64,000 nucleotides of DNA from the NCBI GenBank assembly GCA_017449675.1, contig JAFTFG010000006.1:124001-188000 (forward strand), given 5' to 3'. Each line of letters begins with the position of its first letter. Position 1 is the first letter of the stretch. The position numbers and the translations under genes are program-made. The notes under the pieces were generated by a model. The model saw nothing but the letters and a program-made list of their open reading frames with translations. It ran no database searches and was not told the DNA's origin. This stretch comes from Prevotella sp. GTDB lineage: Bacteria > Bacteroidota > Bacteroidia > Bacteroidales > Bacteroidaceae. Of this stretch, positions 34,257 to 44,020 are shown in pieces.

Positions 34257-37199
34257 ATGGCCACCAATTGGGGCGACTTCAAGAGTTATGAGTTCACCAT
34301 CGCCACAAAACTGGCCGAGACTGCCGACGACTGGGAGAGCATACGCCGCTACCGCTACAGTGCAAACGAAGGGGATTGGCAAATTAGACCCAAGGAGGAA
34401 AAAGAGTTGTTTGGGGACTACAAGTACGAGCAAGACCTTACTTTGTTTGGCTTGTATGACTTGGAAGGAGTAACAAGCAAAACCCTTTGGGTTAAAGTCT
34501 CGCTGACGGGCACGTCACAAGGTAGCATCATCATCTATGAATCGAAAACGGATGACCCTGACTATAGGGAAGAATATACGCCCATCGACATCACGAAAGG
34601 TGCCCACTTCACGGTGACCGTCAACGAGCCTGGCTCGCTGAAGCAGCGGCTGACCAACGCCGTATTCCAGACCGACGAGGACCTAGTGGACTACCTGACC
34701 GTCAAGGGTAAACTGGGTGGTGCCGACATCGCCTACTTGCAGGCACAGGAGGGACTGGTGTCGCAGTTACAGTATCTTGACATCTCGGAGGTAGAACTGG
34801 TATACGACGACGAGCCGTACTACCAGAACGGAACTAGCAGTTTCTATAGCAAGCACACCAACATCTTCACGCTCTCTGCCGAGAACAAGGACGAGAAAGG
34901 TCCCTATGGCGGTTTGCAAGGACAGGTGTCTGTCAGCAGTACCTATTGTCGTCGCAACGACCTGAGCCATGCCTTCGAGAAGATGCAGTATCTGAAGGAG
35001 TGCTATCTGCCCAAGACGCTGCCTGCCGTTGGTGATGGTATGTTCAACCAAACTCGCATCTGTAAGGTGGGCATGCCCACGTCACCTACCTACATCGGCG
35101 ACTATGCTTTCTACGATGAGAGTGCCAATTGGGAAGGCGGTGAAAATCTGCCGGGAGGGTTGCTGACCACTATTGACATTCCTGCCTCGGTGGGGCGCAT
35201 CGGAGAAAGAGCGTTCATGGGGCAGCCACTACAGGCTGTTGAAGTGGGTGCAGTAACGGTCTTTGGCGAACACTGTTTCAGCAGAACCTGTCTGAAAAGC
35301 ATTCAGTTGAGCGATAAGGTGGAGTCGATACCCGTTGGAATGTTCGAAGAGTGCAAGAAATTGCAAACTATCAACATTCCAGCCAGTGTCGTGGAAATCG
35401 GCGAGAAGGCTTTCTATAACTGCGAGAAACTGACCTCTGTCACGACGGGCGATGGCATCAAGAAGATTGGCGCAAATGCATTTGCAGACTGCCGTAAACT
35501 GACAGAGATGACCATAGCCTCCACCGTCGAGGAGATTGGCTACCGTGCTTTCTACAACGTGCCGTATGTGGAGAACATCGCTGCCGAGAACGGTGTCAAG
35601 TATATTGGCAAGGTGGCCTATGCACGTGACTGGCAGACCGCCGGTGCCGAACTCAACATCAAGGAGGGTACGGTGTCTCTGGCTGACCACTTTGCATATG
35701 ATGTCGAATCACTGACCAGCATCGAACTGCCCGAAAGTCTGGAGAAGATTGGCGACCGTGCATTCTACAATTGTACCAAGTTACGCCGCATCACCATCCC
35801 GAAGAACGTGACATACATAGGCGGTGAAGCGTTTGAGTATAGTGCACTGGTGCGTGTCTACTACAATGCCATAGACGTAGAAAATGTGAATAACGGTTGG
35901 TCTTCATCCCCGTTCCCAGAGAGCATCACCCGTGTCATCATCGGCGAGGGTGTCAAGAGTATACCCGCCAACTTGTTTAATGGTTGCAAGAACATCGCCC
36001 GTGTGGAGATGCCCAGTACGGTGGAGCGCATCGGTGACTATGCCTTTGCAAACTGCACGTCGTTGGTGAGCATCGACCTACCCGCAACCTTGTCCTATCT
36101 CGGGAAATACAGCCTCGCCTGTGGCAGTCTTACTTCTGTCATGTCGTACATGCAGAATCCGATGACACTGTTTGAACCAGACATTAGCGGCATCGCCCCC
36201 GATGCTAACGGCAGCATATTTTCAAACGTCGAAACTCCCTTTGGCAGTAATGCTGGATATGTGATATACATAAACAATGGCAGCGTTACCTCCTGGGAAG
36301 TCGAACAGAATTCGCAGATTCCACTGCTGAAGGTTCCCAACGGTTCGCTCGCAGCCTATACTGGCGACAAAACATGGACAGCCCAGTTCCAGAAGATAGA
36401 GCAGTTCGATGGTGCCTCCAGCACCGAGACTATTGCTGAGACGACGACAGTGAGCGTCAGCAATACCGTTACCGAAGAAACTGACCTGACAAGTGCGATG
36501 ATGGGCAGCGTCTACGTCACCTTAGACACCGAGGGCAGCGGTGACGGCTACAACGCCACCGAGGGCTGTCTGGTCATCAACTCCACCACGAGCGAAGAGG
36601 GACTGGCGGCTGCTACTGCCGACGGTGCCGACGACCTGACGGTGAAGAACCAGTTCAACGGACTGATTCTGGAGGTGCCGGGCAGTAAGGGAAAGATCAT
36701 CGTAGACTGTCAGACACTTGGTCAGAATGTCGTCTTCGTGAAGATCGGCGATGCCGCACCTCAGAAGATCAACACGAATAGCCGTCAACAACTATCCGTT
36801 CCTTACGATGTGCAGAAGGACACCCGCATCTACATCTATGCCGCCAAGTCTGCTGCGGAGGCCAACAACAGTGATTCCCGAGCAGCCTACGCCAACGACG
36901 ATGCCGTCAAGATCTACGGGATGACCGTCCAGATAGACAACAAGGCCCTGCAGCCCGGCGATGCCAATGCCGACGGCGAGGTGAACGTGACGGATATCGT
37001 GGCAACGGTGAATAAGATCATGGGCCATGAGGATGCGTCGTTCAATATCGAGGCGGCTGACGTGAATAGCGACGGGGAGATCAACGTGACGGATATCGTG
37101 ATGATGGTGAATATCATCATGACCAGCGGCTCCCGCTATGACCAGCAAGCGGTCAAGGCCATGCTGAAAGACCATGGCTTTATCTTCAAAGGCGAGTGA
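34257..37199 (+). CDS. BspA-like leucine-rich-repeat protein with C-terminal dockerin-like domain
   Basis: 980 residues from the ATG at 34257; an open frame to 34167 exists but contains the promoter. The centre (about residues 220-650) is a run of BspA/TpLRR-type repeats with words such as IGEKAFYNCEKLTSV, IGDRAFYNCTKLRRI and IPASV. A beta-rich region follows (700-900). Residues about 905-955 hold two dockerin type I-like half-sites: GDANADGEVNVTDIV and ADVNSDGEINVTDIV, each with the Ca-binding D-x-N/D-x-D-G pattern. No signal peptide is visible at the N-terminus, which is odd for a protein type that is normally on the surface. Such proteins bind host or matrix factors in oral Bacteroidota. 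Confidence 0.75.
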   Translation: MATNWGDFKSYEFTIATKLAETADDWESIRRYRYSANEGDWQIRPKEEKELFGDYKYEQDLTLFGLYDLEGVTSKTLWVKVSLTGTSQGSIIIYESKTDDPDYREEYTPIDITKGAHFTVTVNEPGSLKQRLTNAVFQTDEDLVDYLTVKGKLGGADIAYLQAQEGLVSQLQYLDISEVELVYDDEPYYQNGTSSFYSKHTNIFTLSAENKDEKGPYGGLQGQVSVSSTYCRRNDLSHAFEKMQYLKECYLPKTLPAVGDGMFNQTRICKVGMPTSPTYIGDYAFYDESANWEGGENLPGGLLTTIDIPASVGRIGERAFMGQPLQAVEVGAVTVFGEHCFSRTCLKSIQLSDKVESIPVGMFEECKKLQTINIPASVVEIGEKAFYNCEKLTSVTTGDGIKKIGANAFADCRKLTEMTIASTVEEIGYRAFYNVPYVENIAAENGVKYIGKVAYARDWQTAGAELNIKEGTVSLADHFAYDVESLTSIELPESLEKIGDRAFYNCTKLRRITIPKNVTYIGGEAFEYSALVRVYYNAIDVENVNNGWSSSPFPESITRVIIGEGVKSIPANLFNGCKNIARVEMPSTVERIGDYAFANCTSLVSIDLPATLSYLGKYSLACGSLTSVMSYMQNPMTLFEPDISGIAPDANGSIFSNVETPFGSNAGYVIYINNGSVTSWEVEQNSQIPLLKVPNGSLAAYTGDKTWTAQFQKIEQFDGASSTETIAETTTVSVSNTVTEETDLTSAMMGSVYVTLDTEGSGDGYNATEGCLVINSTTSEEGLAAATADGADDLTVKNQFNGLILEVPGSKGKIIVDCQTLGQNVVFVKIGDAAPQKINTNSRQQLSVPYDVQKDTRIYIYAAKSAAEANNSDSRAAYANDDAVKIYGMTVQIDNKALQPGDANADGEVNVTDIVATVNKIMGHEDASFNIEAADVNSDGEINVTDIVMMVNIIMTSGSRYDQQAVKAMLKDHGFIFKGE

Positions 37200-37224
37200 C
37201 CGCTTGCCGCCTTCAGGCCAGAAG

Positions 37225-37270
37225 AAAAAAAAGAAACACCTGCAAGTCATTGACTATGCAGGTGTTTCTT
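37225..37270 (-). terminator. hairpin terminator of tRNA-Met, likely bidirectional
   Basis: 14-bp perfect stem (37231-37244 with 37257-37270). On the minus strand it is followed by a run of T residues (complement of 37225-37232), directly downstream of the tRNA. It also lies just after the leucine-rich-repeat gene. Confidence 0.8.
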
Positions 37271-37272
37271 CG

Positions 37273-37346
37273 TAGCGGGAGGGGGACCCGAACCCTCGAC
37301 CTCCGGATTATGAATCCGACGCTCTAACCAGCTGAGCTACCCCGCC
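37273..37346 (-). tRNA. tRNA-Met (anticodon CAT)
   Basis: On the minus strand a 74-base cloverleaf: acceptor GGCGGGG/TCCCGCT, D arm GCTC...GAGC, anticodon stem TCGGA...TCCGG-type with loop TTCATAA, discriminator A, no encoded CCA. It looks like the elongator Met species, though tRNA-Ile2 (modified CAT) cannot be excluded. The T loop reads TTCGGGT, so position 58 is G instead of the near-universal A, and the T stem GAGGG/CCCCC has one A-C mismatch. Confidence 0.88.
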
Positions 37347-37433
37347 ATCGTAGGTGATTCTCTTCGAATCGGCTGCAAAGGTACAATATTCTTTTCAATT
37401 CACAAAACTTTTTCAAAAAAAAGAAATAAATTC

Positions 37434-37464
37434 TTTGTTTTATGCTCATTTAGTCGTATCTTTG
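37434..37464 (+). promoter_or_regulatory. promoter for the START-like gene operon
   Basis: TTTG (37434-37437), 19 bases, TATCTTTG (37457-37464). The ATG at 37489 lies 24 bases downstream. Confidence 0.72.
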
Positions 37465-37488
37465 CACAAAGATATAACCTGTTTGGAT

Positions 37489-37896
37489 ATGCATAAACAC
37501 ATTCTGAAGAAGGAATACCCCCTGTCGGCCAAGTCTCCGAAGATTGTCTGGGACATGATCAGCAATGCCGCCGGACTGCAAAAATGGATTGCCGACGTAG
37601 TAAAGGAAAACGGAGACGAACTGATATTCACGTGGGGACACCCGTGGACCGAGCGTGACACCAAGGTATCGAAGGTTCTTGAACTGGAGAAATATAGTCA
37701 TATCAAAATGAAATGGGACTACCAGGAAGACGACCCTGATGCCTATTGGGAGATGCGTATCGAGCAGAGTGAGTTGACCGGCAACCTGAATCTGTTGATC
37801 ACAGACTATGTAGACGCTGAGGACCTGGACGACCTGAGCGAACTATGGGATGCCAATATGGAACGGCTGCATCGTGTCAGCGGATTCCTATTATAG
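37489..37896 (+). CDS. START-like (SRPBCC fold) domain protein
   Basis: 135 residues from the ATG at 37489 (upstream in-frame codons precede the promoter). The alternation of strands with WDMISNAAGLQKWIADVV near the start and a C-terminal amphipathic helix (DLSELWDANMERLHRVSGFL) fits the SRPBCC/AHSA1-like fold annotated as START-like in Bacteroidales. Ligand unknown. It is followed after 13 bases by the LptF/G gene and may act with it; that is inference. Confidence 0.72.
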   Translation: MHKHILKKEYPLSAKSPKIVWDMISNAAGLQKWIADVVKENGDELIFTWGHPWTERDTKVSKVLELEKYSHIKMKWDYQEDDPDAYWEMRIEQSELTGNLNLLITDYVDAEDLDDLSELWDANMERLHRVSGFLL

Positions 37897-37909
37897 ACCG
37901 CACACATCC

Positions 37910-39877
37910 ATGCTTCGCATCAAGAAATTAGACATATTTATTACCAAGCAGTTCGGACTGCTCTTCATTGGAACGTTCTTCATCTGTCAGTTTGTACTGA
38001 TGATGCAGTTCCTATGGCGTTATGTCGACGAACTGATTGGTAAGGGACTCTCACTGGAGGTCATGGCACAGTTCTTCTGGTATATGGGACTGATGCTGAT
38101 GCCCCAGGCTTTCCCGTTGGCTATCCTGCTGAGTTCACTCATCGCCTTCGGTAATCTGGGAGAGAGTTCGGAACTGACTGCCATCAAGGCCGCCGGTATC
38201 TCCCTCCTGCAAGCCATGCGCTCACTGATCGTCATTGTCGTCATTATCTCCGGCATCTCCTTCTATTTCCAAGAGGTCATCGGTCCTAAGTCATTCATCT
38301 CCTTCCGCCAACTGCTGATGTCCATGCAACAGAAGAATCCCGAGGTAGAGATTCCAGAGGGTATCTTCTACGACGGTATCAGCGGCTCCAATATCTACGT
38401 GCAGAAGAAGAATATGGAGACTGGCATGCTCTACGGTATCATGATCTACCGGATGAACGGAGGTTATGAGGATGCCGCTGTCATCCTGGCCGACTCAGGC
38501 AGGATGCAGACGACAGAGGAGAAGAAGCACCTGCTGCTGACCCTGTATAGCGGAGAGTGGTTTGAGAACATGCGGTCCCAGGACGTGGCCGGCTCGGCCA
38601 ACGTACCCTATCGCCGTGAGACCTTCTCACATAAGCGTATCGTCCTTGACTTCGACGGTGACTTCAATATGGCGGATGCCGACTGGATAGCGGGGGATGC
38701 CCGCTCTAAGGGGATGGGCAAGATCCTGCACGACCTGGACTCTATCCGGGAGTTCAACGACTCGGTGGGACACCAGTTCTATTTCGAGGCCAAGCACACA
38801 GGGTTCTATATCCCAGCCATCAGCAAGGCAGACTCCGTCAAGGCACTGGCTGCCGTCAAGAAAGACAGTATTAACTTCGACTCCCTCTACAGTAAACTAC
38901 CGCCCGATGCCAAGCAGCGAGTGATGAAAGCCGCCGTCAACGAAGCCCAGATAGCCAGTTCGGACCTGAGTTTCAAGGCCGACTACTCAGAGGCCCTCAA
39001 CCATAACGACCTCCTACACATGATAGAGGCCATCAATAAGGTGACAGTATCCCTGTCATGTCTCATCTTCTTCTTTATCGGTGCGCCGTTGGGAGCCATT
39101 ATCCGAAAAGGAGGACTGGGTGTCCCCGTCATCATCTCCGTATTGGTGTTCATCGTGTATTATATCCTAGAGAATACCGGTATGAGGATGGCCCGCGACA
39201 ATATCTGGACCGTATGGTTCGGAAAGATGCTGGGTACCTGTGTACTGACTCCTATTGCCGTCTTCTTCACCTACAAGGCCAACAACGACTCTGTGGTGTT
39301 CAATATCGACCTCTACAAACAGGCCGTCTTCAAGATGTTGGGACTGCGGAGCAAGCGACATGTCAGTATGAAGGAGGTCATCATCGAGGATCCCGTCTAT
39401 ATGGCGGACTCCTACCACCTGCTTCGCATCAGTCAGGAGATAGAGCAATACAGTACGGAGCATCAGTTGCTCCGCCTGCCCAATCCTATCAAGGTATTCT
39501 TCCGACCGGGTGACGACCAGACGATCCGTCGGATCAGCGAGGAACTGGAGGAGGTCATCGAAGACCTGTCGAACACCAAGGACAGCGGTATACTGACCTA
39601 CCTCAACCGCTACCCCTTCGTGGCGATCCATGCCCATACCCGCCCGTTCCGTCAGAAATGGCTGAACGTCATCACGGGTCTGTTCCTGCCGCTCGGTGTG
39701 TTCTTCTACCTGAGGATGTGCCGTTTCCGTCTGCGCCTGAGAAAAGACCTGGCCACCATTTCGCACACCAACGAGTTGATCGTACAGCGGATTGCAGAGA
39801 AACACCCTGGTACACCCGCCACCTTGGAAGAACTCCAAAAGATGCCGTTTATCATCGACCTTATTAATAATAAATAA
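37910..39877 (+). CDS. LptF/LptG-family lipopolysaccharide export permease
   Basis: 655 residues from the ATG at 37910. Three N-terminal membrane helices, a large periplasmic beta-jellyroll-type region (about 120-380), three more helices (about 385-480, including GAPLGAIIRKGGLGVP, a YjgP/YjgQ family signature), then a Bacteroidota-type C-terminal cytoplasmic extension with a last hydrophobic segment near 600. With LptB it drives LPS out of the inner membrane. One gene may stand for LptF or LptG; sequence alone does not decide. Confidence 0.88.
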   Translation: MLRIKKLDIFITKQFGLLFIGTFFICQFVLMMQFLWRYVDELIGKGLSLEVMAQFFWYMGLMLMPQAFPLAILLSSLIAFGNLGESSELTAIKAAGISLLQAMRSLIVIVVIISGISFYFQEVIGPKSFISFRQLLMSMQQKNPEVEIPEGIFYDGISGSNIYVQKKNMETGMLYGIMIYRMNGGYEDAAVILADSGRMQTTEEKKHLLLTLYSGEWFENMRSQDVAGSANVPYRRETFSHKRIVLDFDGDFNMADADWIAGDARSKGMGKILHDLDSIREFNDSVGHQFYFEAKHTGFYIPAISKADSVKALAAVKKDSINFDSLYSKLPPDAKQRVMKAAVNEAQIASSDLSFKADYSEALNHNDLLHMIEAINKVTVSLSCLIFFFIGAPLGAIIRKGGLGVPVIISVLVFIVYYILENTGMRMARDNIWTVWFGKMLGTCVLTPIAVFFTYKANNDSVVFNIDLYKQAVFKMLGLRSKRHVSMKEVIIEDPVYMADSYHLLRISQEIEQYSTEHQLLRLPNPIKVFFRPGDDQTIRRISEELEEVIEDLSNTKDSGILTYLNRYPFVAIHAHTRPFRQKWLNVITGLFLPLGVFFYLRMCRFRLRLRKDLATISHTNELIVQRIAEKHPGTPATLEELQKMPFIIDLINNK

Positions 39878-39898
39878 TGTGTAACTACAACTAGAGAT

Positions 39899-41110
39899 AT
39901 GGAGAATTACAAACTAAATACCGTAGAGGAAGCCCTAGAAGATTTCCGCCAAGGGAAATTCGTGATTGTCGTGGACGACGAAGACCGTGAGAACGAGGGT
40001 GACCTGATCTGTGCAGCGGAGAAAATCACGCCGGAGATGGTGAACTTCATGCTGAAGAACGCACGAGGACTGCTCTGCGCACCTATCACCATCAGTCGCA
40101 GCCAGGAACTGGACCTTCCCCATCAGGTACAGGACAACACCTCACTGCTGGGTACTCCTTTCACGGTGACCATCGATAAGATCGAGGGATGCAGCACGGG
40201 GGTCTCCGCCCACGACCGTGCCGCCACCATCAAGGCACTGGCCGACCCCGCTTCGACTCCCAAGACCTTCGGACGGCCCGGACATGTCAACCCCCTCTAT
40301 GCCCAAGATAACGGTGTGCTGCGCAGAAGTGGACATACGGAGGCAGCCATTGACCTCTGTAAACTGTCCGGTCTTTATCCTGCCGGTGCCCTGATGGAGA
40401 TCATGAACGACGACGGTACGATGGCACGCCTGCCGCAACTGGTGGCCTTCGCCCAACAGTATGACATGAAGATCATCACCATCAAGGATATGATTGCCTA
40501 CCGACTCCGTAAAGAGTCACTGATCGAGGTCGGCGAAGAGGTGGATATGCCCACAGACTACGGACACTTCAAACTCATCCCCTTCCGACAGATCAGTAAT
40601 GGACTGGAGCACCTCGCCCTCATCAAGGGAGAATGGGCTGACGACGAACCAGTTCTGGTACGTGTCCACTCCTCCTGCATGACTGGTGACATCCTCGGTT
40701 CCAAGCGCTGTGACTGTGGCGAACAGTTGCATAAAGCCATGCAAGCCATCGAGAAAGAAGGAAAAGGCGTGGTCATCTACATGCAACAGGAAGGACGCGG
40801 TATCGGACTGATGAACAAGATCGCAGCCTATAAGTTACAGGAAGAGGGCCTCGACACGGTAGATGCCAATATACACCTGGGCTTCAAGCCTGACGAACGG
40901 GACTATGGCTGCGGTGCTCAGATGCTACGCCATCTGGGGGTTCATAAGATGCGACTGCTGACCAACAACCCCGTGAAACGAGTCGGTCTGGAGGCTTACG
41001 GACTGGAGATTGTAGAGAATGTCCCCATCGAGGTAACCCCTAACCCATATAATATAAGGTATCTGGAGACCAAGAAAAACCGCATGGGACATATCCTTCA
41101 TCTGAAATAG
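39899..41110 (+). CDS. ribBA: bifunctional 3,4-dihydroxy-2-butanone-4-phosphate synthase / GTP cyclohydrolase II
   Basis: 403 residues. The RibB half (1-205) has [11 protein letters not shown] and the [13 protein letters not shown] segment; the RibA half has the zinc Cys cluster in [19 protein letters not shown] and QEGRGIGL. It makes both riboflavin precursors from ribulose 5-phosphate and GTP. Follows the LptF/G gene by 21 bases, probably same operon. No FMN riboswitch in the short spacer. Confidence 0.97.
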   Translation: MENYKLNTVEEALEDFRQGKFVIVVDDEDRENEGDLICAAEKITPEMVNFMLKNARGLLCAPITISRSQELDLPHQVQDNTSLLGTPFTVTIDKIEGCSTGVSAHDRAATIKALADPASTPKTFGRPGHVNPLYAQDNGVLRRSGHTEAAIDLCKLSGLYPAGALMEIMNDDGTMARLPQLVAFAQQYDMKIITIKDMIAYRLRKESLIEVGEEVDMPTDYGHFKLIPFRQISNGLEHLALIKGEWADDEPVLVRVHSSCMTGDILGSKRCDCGEQLHKAMQAIEKEGKGVVIYMQQEGRGIGLMNKIAAYKLQEEGLDTVDANIHLGFKPDERDYGCGAQMLRHLGVHKMRLLTNNPVKRVGLEAYGLEIVENVPIEVTPNPYNIRYLETKKNRMGHILHLK

Positions 41111-41176
41111 TGTTGGTTTTTCCTTGCTTTTCGTTAAAAAATGGCCTATTTCTTTCTTCGAAAAGAATAAAATGAT

Positions 41177-41184
41177 TACTTTTG
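41177..41184 (+). promoter_or_regulatory. -7 element for the aminotransferase gene
   Basis: TACTTTTG, 28 bases upstream of the ATG at 41213. Weak -33. Confidence 0.55.
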
Positions 41185-41212
41185 CAGTTAATTAGAAACA
41201 CTAACAACAAAT

Positions 41213-42406
41213 ATGGCACAATTATCAGACCGTTTGCAGCGACTGGCTCCCTCAGCCACGCTTGCTATGTCACAGAAAAGTTCTGAGATGAAGGCACAAG
41301 GCATCGACGTGATCAATATGAGCGTCGGTGAGCCTGACTTCAATACACCCGATCATATCAAACAGGCTGCGAAACTCGCCATCGATGAGAACTATTCCAG
41401 ATACTCACCCGTTCCCGGATACCCCGACCTGCGTCAGGCTATCGCCAGGAAACTGGAGCGTGAGAACCATCTGCACTACCAGCCGTCGGAGATCCTGGTG
41501 TCGAACGGTGCCAAGCAGAGCGTCTGTAATACCGTGATGGCTCTGGTCAACCCGGGCGATGAGGTCATCATCCCAGCCCCCTACTGGGTCAGTTATCCGC
41601 AGATGGCCTTGCTGGCAGGCGGCAAACCCGTCATCGTAGAGGCCGGCTTTGAACAGAACTTCAAGATCACCCCGGAGCAACTGGAGGCCGCCATTACTCC
41701 CAAGACCCGTATGCTCATCCTCTGCTCCCCCAGCAATCCTACAGGCAGTGTCTATAACAAGGAAGAACTGGAAGGCCTCGCCAATGTCATCAAGCGCCAT
41801 GACGACCTGTTTGTCCTGGCCGACGAGATTTACGAGCATATCAACTACGTGGGATGCCACGAGAGTATCGCCCAGTTTGAGGGTATGAAAGAGCGCAGCA
41901 TCATCGTCAACGGTGTGAGCAAGGCATATGCCATGACCGGGTGGCGCATCGGATATATCGCCGCTCCTGAATGGATCGTCAAAGGATGTAACAAACTACA
42001 GGGACAATACACCAGCGGACCGTGCTCCGTGAGTCAGAAGGCCGCAGAATTCGCCTATACCTCCAGTCAGGAGTGCGTGGAGGAGATGCGTAAAGCCTTT
42101 GAGCGCCGCCGTGACCTGATCGTCAAACTCGCCAAGGACATCCCCGGCCTGGAGGTCAATGTACCGGAAGGAGCCTTCTACCTCTTCCCCAAGTGCAGCA
42201 GTTTCTATGGTAAGAGTGATGGTGAGAAAGTCATCAACAACTCCAACGAACTGGCCCTTTATCTGCTGGAGAAAGGACATGTGGCAACGGTTGGCGGAGA
42301 TGCCTTCGGAGACCCTGATTGCTTCCGCATGAGTTACGCCACGAGTGATGAGAATATCATCGAAGCAATGCGCAGAATCAAGGACGTATTGGCGCAACTT
42401 CATTAA
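41213..42406 (+). CDS. pyridoxal-phosphate aminotransferase, aspartate type (class I)
   Basis: 397 residues. SVGEPDFNTPDHI near the N-terminus, PYWVSYP, CSPSNPTGS with the PLP-binding Asn, LADEIYEHINY with Asp/Tyr, and the Schiff-base Lys in NGVSKAYAMTGWRIGY are all visible; MSYATSDENI carries the carboxylate-binding Arg nearby (CFRMSYA). Closest to the Ib aspartate aminotransferases; substrate specificity (Asp versus other amino acids) is not certain. Confidence 0.92.
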   Translation: MAQLSDRLQRLAPSATLAMSQKSSEMKAQGIDVINMSVGEPDFNTPDHIKQAAKLAIDENYSRYSPVPGYPDLRQAIARKLERENHLHYQPSEILVSNGAKQSVCNTVMALVNPGDEVIIPAPYWVSYPQMALLAGGKPVIVEAGFEQNFKITPEQLEAAITPKTRMLILCSPSNPTGSVYNKEELEGLANVIKRHDDLFVLADEIYEHINYVGCHESIAQFEGMKERSIIVNGVSKAYAMTGWRIGYIAAPEWIVKGCNKLQGQYTSGPCSVSQKAAEFAYTSSQECVEEMRKAFERRRDLIVKLAKDIPGLEVNVPEGAFYLFPKCSSFYGKSDGEKVINNSNELALYLLEKGHVATVGGDAFGDPDCFRMSYATSDENIIEAMRRIKDVLAQLH

Positions 42407-42465
42407 AAATCGAAGATAAACAAGTTAAAAGTTCTTAAACGGGCGATTAAACCGCCGTAATTTGT

Positions 42466-42473
42466 TATCTTTG
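42466..42473 (+). promoter_or_regulatory. -7 element for the exbB-tonB cluster
   Basis: TATCTTTG, with the exbB ATG 58 bases downstream. No good TTTG at the usual -33 distance. Confidence 0.6.
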
Positions 42474-42531
42474 CCGAAAGATATATCACAACTTTATTTA
42501 ATTAATAACTAAAATTTAAACATTCAAAATT

Positions 42532-43359
42532 ATGGCAACTACACAAAAGGCTGCGGCCCCAGCCAAGAAATCGGGCTTCCAAGGTGTTAAGGCAGCATGG
42601 ATTATTCTCGCTATCTGCTGTGCAGCAGGTTATGGTGTTTGGTATTTCGTAATGGGTAACCCCGACAACTTCGTTGGCGGCGACCGCAGCGGACATCCTG
42701 CAAACCTGTTAGGTACTGTATATAAAGGAGGTTTCGTAGTAGGTCTGATCCTGACTCTGCTCTTCACCGTTATCTGTCTGGGTATTGAGCGCTTCTTCGC
42801 CATCAAGAGTGCTTCTGTTAAGATCAACCTCGCCAAGTTCACCGCTCAGGTTAAGGACTTGATCAAGGCTCAGAAGTTTGCTGAGGCTGACGCTCTCTGC
42901 GACAAGATGCAGGGTTCTGTAGCCAACGTTGTAAAGGCTTCTATTCAGATGTACCAGTCTGTTGAGGGCGACACCACTCTGAAGAAGGCTGCTAAGATTG
43001 CCAAGATCCAGCAGGCTCACGAGGAGGCTACCCAGTTGGAGATGCCTACCCTTCAGATGAACATGCCTATGGTTGCTACCATCGTTTCTCTGGGTACCCT
43101 GACCGCTCTGTTCGGTACTGTGCTCGGTATGATCGGATCATTCCAGGCTCTGTCTGCTGGTGGTGGTGCTGACTCTATGGCTCTGTCTGCCGGTATTTCT
43201 GAGGCTCTTGTAAACACTGCATCTGGTATTTTGACCTCTTGGGTTGCTACCGTTGTTTACAACTTCTTCTCTAACAAGATCGACAAGTTGACCTACGCAC
43301 TCGACGAGATTGGTTTCACAATCGCCGCTACATACGATTCTAACCACAACGAGGCTTAA
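42532..43359 (+). CDS. exbB: MotA/TolQ/ExbB proton channel protein
   Basis: 275 residues with three membrane helices (about 17-37, 62-87 and 180-235 counting the two late ones together). LGTLTALFGTVLGMIGSFQAL is reflected by the motifs GTLTALFGTV and GMIGSF, followed by AGISEALVNTASG, the TolQ/ExbB signature. Uses the proton gradient with ExbD to energise TonB. Codon use is notably different from neighbours (gct/tct/gtt-rich), as in highly expressed genes. Confidence 0.93.
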   Translation: MATTQKAAAPAKKSGFQGVKAAWIILAICCAAGYGVWYFVMGNPDNFVGGDRSGHPANLLGTVYKGGFVVGLILTLLFTVICLGIERFFAIKSASVKINLAKFTAQVKDLIKAQKFAEADALCDKMQGSVANVVKASIQMYQSVEGDTTLKKAAKIAKIQQAHEEATQLEMPTLQMNMPMVATIVSLGTLTALFGTVLGMIGSFQALSAGGGADSMALSAGISEALVNTASGILTSWVATVVYNFFSNKIDKLTYALDEIGFTIAATYDSNHNEA

Positions 43360-43395
43360 TTTTTAACCATTTAAAACTCAAAAACCAGTTTTAGT

Positions 43396-44013
43396 ATGGC
43401 TAAAATTAAGATACAGAAAAAAGACAACTGGATTGACATTACACGTCTGTCAGACGTCAAGACACTGCTTCTGTGTTTCTTCATGTTGACCTCAACATTC
43501 TTGACACCTGAGCCCGTGCAGGTCACTGCGCCAAACTCCGTGTCAGAGTTGAAGATTCCTGAGCAGGACGTGCTGAACATTCTGGTGACACCAGAGGGTC
43601 GTGTCTATTGCGGTACGGAAAACAAGAACAACATGCAGGCAATGCTTGACATCATGACTGACAAGTTTGGTGTGAAACTCAATGCCAATCAGATCAAGCA
43701 CTTCCGTGAGGATGCTATGGTTGGTGCCAGCATGTCGCAAATGGCTGCGTACCTCAACCTCGAACCAGAGAAGATGGGCGAGGAAATCCAGAAACTCGGT
43801 CTGCCCCTCGATAGTATCAAGGGTGGAAAGAGCGAATTCCAGGAGTGGGTCACTGCGGCCCGCGAGGCTAACCCTGACATCAAACTCGCCATCAAGTGCG
43901 ACTCCAAGACTCCTTATGCATCTATTAAGAAGTTGATGTCAGAACTTCAGGACATGAACGAGAACCGTTTCCAACTCATTACGAATCTCGATGTTAAACG
44001 TTTAAGCGACTAA
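43396..44013 (+). CDS. ExbD/TolR-type biopolymer transport protein (first copy)
   Basis: 205 residues. One N-terminal helix with the channel Asp in LSDVKTLLLCFFML, then a periplasmic domain that carries an insertion of about 60 residues compared with a standard ExbD, ending in the AIKCDSKTPYASIKKLMSEL segment typical of the family. Follows exbB by 36 bases. Confidence 0.88.
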   Translation: MAKIKIQKKDNWIDITRLSDVKTLLLCFFMLTSTFLTPEPVQVTAPNSVSELKIPEQDVLNILVTPEGRVYCGTENKNNMQAMLDIMTDKFGVKLNANQIKHFREDAMVGASMSQMAAYLNLEPEKMGEEIQKLGLPLDSIKGGKSEFQEWVTAAREANPDIKLAIKCDSKTPYASIKKLMSELQDMNENRFQLITNLDVKRLSD

Positions 44014-44020
44014 TAGTATT

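Noticed and set aside
39167-39838. A 223-codon minus-strand frame opposite the LptF/G gene
   Set aside because: Antisense to conserved helices of the permease, no start signals, no recognisable domains.
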